Assembly (NCBI RefSeq): GCF_964340395.1 | Contig: NC_135554.1 | Coordinates: 16,204,092 to 16,268,091 of the forward strand | DNA length: 64,000 nucleotides | Direction of reading: 5' to 3' | Origin: Glandiceps talaboti | Lineage: Eukaryota > Hemichordata > Enteropneusta > Spengelidae | In this document: one piece after another, positions 50,968 to 56,900 of the stretch | Position numbering within the stretch: position 1 is the stretch's first letter | How the letters are laid out: every line of letters begins with the position of its first letter | Position numbers and translations under genes: made by a program | Notes under the pieces: model-generated | What the model saw: only the letters and a program-made list of their open reading frames with translations | Databases searched by the model: none | Told to the model about the DNA's origin: nothing

Positions 50968-53900
50968 CGCACACACACACATTTTTAGGCTTGTCATTGT
51001 AGTCACTGTACAGTTGTCATACACACTGAAAGTGTTAACCACTCACATATTTTTAATTCCAATATTCTATTTTTTCCAACAGTGTAATTACTGCATCACT
51101 GCTACCCTGATTATCTTGATATTCATAGCATTCCAAAAAGAAGCTTACGTCTCAGAAAACAACCTACCTTGTCTGATAGCATTGTTACTTCTCTATGGGT
51201 GAGTACAATAATATCGTCACCTTCAACCGCACATGTCTGCATGCTATCAAACTGATATCTGGTAAAAAATTCAATGTTCACTGATACAGGAAATCATCTT
51301 GACTCGTTAGTGAATGGTTTCGTCCATTTACACAGAGAGGGAAGAGAGTTTATTTGAAGCCCACCCTTTGCAGTCGGAAGATAACAGGAAGCTGGATGGA
51401 GACATTTTATCATAATACATTGTACCAGTATTTACTGTCCCAGTGTTATTTACCTAAAGTATTCACATGTTTATGACCACATTACCGTACATAGTAACTG
51501 TTATTTACAAGTTAATTACATAATTAACAGGACATTTTAATTTTGTGAAATTGAAATCTCAAAATTTGACACCTAACCATTTCATCTGATGATCTTATCT
51601 GTAATCCAGTTCAAAACTGACTGGAATGTCTAACTAGTTCACTTCTCAGCACGCTTTTGAGGCAAAGTATTAACCCTTATGAATTCGTAGAAAGTGAATG
51701 ATACTGTAAAAATTTGATCTATAATGCAAGGAACTGTGTTGTATGTTTTATTACAGATGGGCTATCACTCCATTGATGTATCCAGCCACCTATTTGTTTA
51801 GTGTACCTAGTACAGCCTACGTTACCTTAGCATGTTTTAATGTCATCGTTGGAATGATTTCTACAACAGCAACGTTCATATTAGACTACATGAATGAAGA
51901 AGTATGTACTAACTTTTCATAACAAACATCTGTAATTTTTTTTTTTTTTTCAAACATTGTTGAGTTTCTTTGAGACCATCAGTTTTCTTTTTAGTTACTT
52001 CCTGTATCATTTTGTAACTGGTATGTGTTTTTTTTTTTTGGTCTAGGACCTGTATCGCATCAATGAAATATTGAAAAAAGTATTTCTATTGTTACCACAC
52101 TATTGTCTTGGTAGAGGAATGCTGGATATGGCCACTAACCAGTTATATGCTGATGCATTTGCCAACTTTGGTGAGTACTAAGTACTTAGGCTTGACTTGG
52201 AGTAGTCTACAATCTATGTATGATAGCAGAAGGCAGCCAACATTATAAAATGTGCAGTGTACATGTAAATTATTGAGAGAGGATCGTTGCTGGGGAAATT
52301 TTTCTATCAGTTTAAGTTGCCTTTATTTTATAACGAAGTGCATTAAAAACTGTCTACACAGTGCTAAAAAAATAAGTTTGAAGTTTTTGAGCGAAATATT
52401 ATCCTTTTTGGATGAATCTGACCAACCGTAATACTGAAAATAACTATCCATGTTTATGTAACTTTTTTAACCAACTTCGAATTGATCCCAGTGTAATTTC
52501 ACACTTGTGCTAAGTTGTTAGTAATGATGGATTTAAATCTATGTGTTTTACTCTCCATCTCCAGGTGAGGATATGTACCGGAATCCCTTTGCTTGGGATA
52601 TCTGTGGAAAGAATTTGTTTTTCCTTGGCATTGAAGGTGCTGTATTCTTTGCTGTAGTCTTGTTTATACAGTATGCAGCATTTGTTAATATCAGGTATAC
52701 GATGTTGCATTTCTTTTTTTTACTTTCACTCTTTAATCAGATACAGATCTCTAAGGTTAAATGAAGACATCATTTGAAAGAAGTTTTCAACTGAATAAAT
52801 ACTTGACAGTCACAACACTCACTCAAAATTTAATAATCATTCAGATACAAAAATTTGATTCAGATATAAATAATCAGAGATATTTTCTCAGTCTTTGTCT
52901 TTTTTTACTCCAAGTAATAATATTAGAGTAATGAAAACTCAAAGTATTCAGCCTATGTTCATAAGTTTTACTTCATTTTACACTAAGAATTACTATACCT
53001 TGTGAAGCAATGGATACATGGCATCAGCTGTGGTAAGCTATAGTATCCTGTTGAGCCAAATGAAGTTAAATTTATGAACACGTAAAATTAATTTTGCCAC
53101 CAGTAGGTTAAAAGACTCTTTTACTGAATATTTCATGCTCCATGAATATGGATATGAATATGAATATGAATATGAATATGAATACTAGTATGAATATGTG
53201 AATGTGAATGTGAATGTGAATATGAATATGAATATACTGAATGTTGGGACAGAAATACTATGTCGGCTGCAAGTGAAGTTCGTGAAATTTGTCGCACTAT
53301 TTCAAAGGGGGTGTTGTTACTATTTAGCATTATTTGGTACAGCTGCCATAGCAAGGTGTGTTTTGATGGTATACATTGGAATCATTCACAAGAAATTACA
53401 CCTGTATGTTGTTACAATCATTCTAACTAATAAATTGTGATTTTGTTCAGATGTGGAAAACCTAATATTGGGAATAATTTGAAAGCTGATATAGAGGAAG
53501 ATGAAGATGTGTATCATGAAAAACAAAGAATTCAACAAGGTGATGGAAGTAGTGATTTACTGAGATTAGAAAGTCTTACAAAAGTAAGTATCAAATTTAT
53601 TTATTAATTTATTATTTTTTTTTTTATTTATTATTTTTTTTTTGGGGGGGGGTCTTCTCAAGCCACTAGTTGCTGAATATCCTTTCCATATGACAACTGA
53701 TCAATCAACTGATTCATATTTACAGCATGTGTCAACTCAACAACGTAATAATAATAATCTTTACTGGTTCAAAAAATTGAGTATTTGTGTTCTAAGAATG
53801 TTACCACCAAGCAGCACACTAGTGCACTAATGTTCAAACGGGAGGAAATTAAGTGTACCTGGGGAAAACCTGTGTTGTTCACTCAGGTGAAACTAAGCAT

Positions 53901-56900
53901 TGCTCTTCTTACACACAGATGTGGTTAATCTTTTCTCAAATTAAGCCATTGCCATGCAGGTTAAACTCAGACTACGGTGATGAGAGGCATTCAAGCTAAT
54001 TGTTTGATCACCAACAACTCACTATTTTTTTAAAACTGTTGAATTGAATGGTGTCTACTTTAGGTATGGGACATGTAACAGCGCCACTCTTGAGTTGTGA
54101 TAACAACATGCACTGTGCTATCTTTCCTGGCATTAGAGAGAAGTGTGTGAAATGTAAGCCTTGGACTATAACTAGGTCTTCATGCAGGTATCCCTTGATT
54201 GTTTATATTGATATTAAAGAATGACGTGTATATTATGTTTTGTTTCAGGTTTACAGAACTCATACAGGCAAGAAGAATGTAGCAGTTGATAAACTATGTA
54301 TTGGCATTCCAGCAGGCCAGGTATATAGTCCATATATTCTATATTTTTCTATTAGGCAATAATGAATAGTGAAAGCCTACTGGCCATATCTGAGGTATGG
54401 CACAAAACATCTACGATGAATCTGGCTGTGTCTATGCTAAGCCCATAGAAATATGTTTTCTGGAAGTGTATGGTATTACATGTCTGGCTCATGAATTCCA
54501 TCCAACCATTAGCTGTTACAAAGTACTTGGTTCAACCATTGCACAACACTCATTTCTTTCATTACACAAATTTTCCATAAAACTACTTTTATTTTCCATT
54601 CCTTAAATGACTTGCATGGTAATCTTCATCAGACAGCCATTATATTGAAATGATGACATTGAAAATAAAGTAAGCTAAATATAAGTTTCTTCTGTTTTCT
54701 AGTGTTTTGGTTTACTTGGTGTGAATGGAGCTGGTAAAACCACTACCTTCAAGATGTTGACAGGAGAGATACGTCCATCCACTGGTACAGCTTATCTTAG
54801 TCACTATAGTATCCTGAATCAAATGAAACATGTACATCAAAATATGGGTTATTGTCCACAATTTGATGCCTTGGATAATCTGATCACTGGACGGGAACAT
54901 CTGGAATACTATGCCAGGTTGAGAGGTATTCCGGAAAAAGATATCAAAATGGTAAGTTGATATATTCCTGCTGTGTTTTCAGAAAGTTGTAGCCTCGTTA
55001 ACCGGATAAGGAAACAAAATGCAAAAAAAGGTAACAGTTTACTGAAACTCGTAGCCTCCTTTCTCAATTTGTCAGAAGTGTAAATTCTTATCCAGATCAG
55101 AAACAGTATTCTTTCTACGTTTTTTTTGAGCCTTTACAGGAGAAATGTTGATTATGATAAAAAGAAGGCAGCAAGACATTGTATTATTATCAAATCTCTT
55201 AGTATGTTCTCACTTTTCTGATGTGACTATTAAAAATTGAACGAGTTGCACAAAATGTAAAATGTTTTCTGCAAATGTTGCAATCCTGTTTAATTTATAT
55301 GCGATCAAAGGCCCTGAAGGTAGACATTTTTATCAATGTATGACTTAATATCAACAGGTGGCTGAATTTGGAATTCGTAAACTTGGACTTGTCAAATATG
55401 CTGACACCAAAGCTGGAGAGTACAGTGGAGGAAATAAACGTAAACTATCAACAGCCATTTCACTGATTGGAAACCCACCTGTGGTCTTCTTGGTAAGTAT
55501 AGTAAACTCGTGGTAATAAACACTTCGGAGTAAAAGTGAATAAGAAGTTGGTGGATGGGGTATAAACAAAAGATTTGAATTGGAGAATAGTGACAATAAA
55601 TCCTGTAGTTTTATTTTTAAGTCAAAAAAATGTATCCAGCAGTGGGAATGGGGAATTCACGTAAATGGAAAATGATCAAAATATTTTGACTCCAGATACA
55701 ACTTCTGACAGTATGGCGTGGACAAACGGAACCCGTTATAGACAGGAAAAAGTACACAAATGAATTGGATTAATAGCACTTGGCACAGCATGCTAGAAGC
55801 AAAGAGACCTGTCGTTTGATAAGAACAGTTTTATAGCCTCTTGACATAAGAGCTAGATTTAGAATGAATGTCAAGTTCCGCTGGTATTTCATGAAAATCA
55901 TTATTGCCCATGTGATTTATGTGAACAGAGACTTGTCACTCAAGAAGAGTATGCAAATGTTACTAAAACTGATGTTAAGATCTCGACTAAAATTTCATGT
56001 TTTGTTGTGTTTTCAATATAACAGCACTGTATGAATCAAACCGTTTGCTCTTAACTAGTGAAAATATATTACTTGTATCATATTGTGAACATTTGATAAA
56101 TCACACATATTGTCCTTTGTAGGATGAACCTACCACTGGTATGGATCCTAAAGCCAAACGGTTCCTATGGAAATGTATTACAAATGTATTAAAGGAAGGA
56201 AGATCAGTTATTCTGACATCTCACAGGTATGTTAGTAAAGTGTGTTAAAGGAAGGCAGATCAGATATTCTGACATCTCACAGGTATGTTAGTAAAGTGTG
56301 TTAAAAGAAGGCAGATCAGATATTCTGACATCTCACAGGTATGTTAGTAAAGTGTGTTAAAGGAAGGCAGATCAGATATTCTGACATCTCACAGGTATGT
56401 TAGTAAAGTGTGTGAAACAAAAAAACCAACTACTGCCTTTACTGACACAAAACTATAGCTTAAACTCCAATATTTGAATCCCACAGTTTTTGGATAATTA
56501 TAGTTCTAAGCTTATCAGTGGTGCCTTACCATTGTAACTTAATTGCCTGAAATTTTTTTTAATGAAATGATGGGATGTTCAAATTTCAATGTTTGGTATA
56601 CTGTGGGTAAACTTGAAAGAGATTGAAATCGCATTTCTAAACATGCCTTAAAATGTAAACTTGGATAAAAATGATACCAAAGGGTTCAACATTTTTGTAG
56701 AATATTACTCATTATGTTCATTAATTTTGTAATTTTTGTAAATTTCCAGCATGGAGGAATGTGAAGCATTATGTAGTCGTCTAGCTATCATGGTCAATGG
56801 ACGATTTAAATGTTTGGGAAGTACTCAACATCTGAAAAACAGGTAAGATATAGAATTGCATCCTTTAGACATAGCAGTAGACAATTGTACAGCTATGTAG

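Noticed and set aside
50195-51202. Long ORFs on both strands (up to 274 codons, YVCM/IHTY repeats)
   Set aside because: Pure translation of (TATG)n/(CATA)n microsatellites: open in all frames, no protein-like composition. The only real coding piece nearby is exon 38 at 51083-51198.
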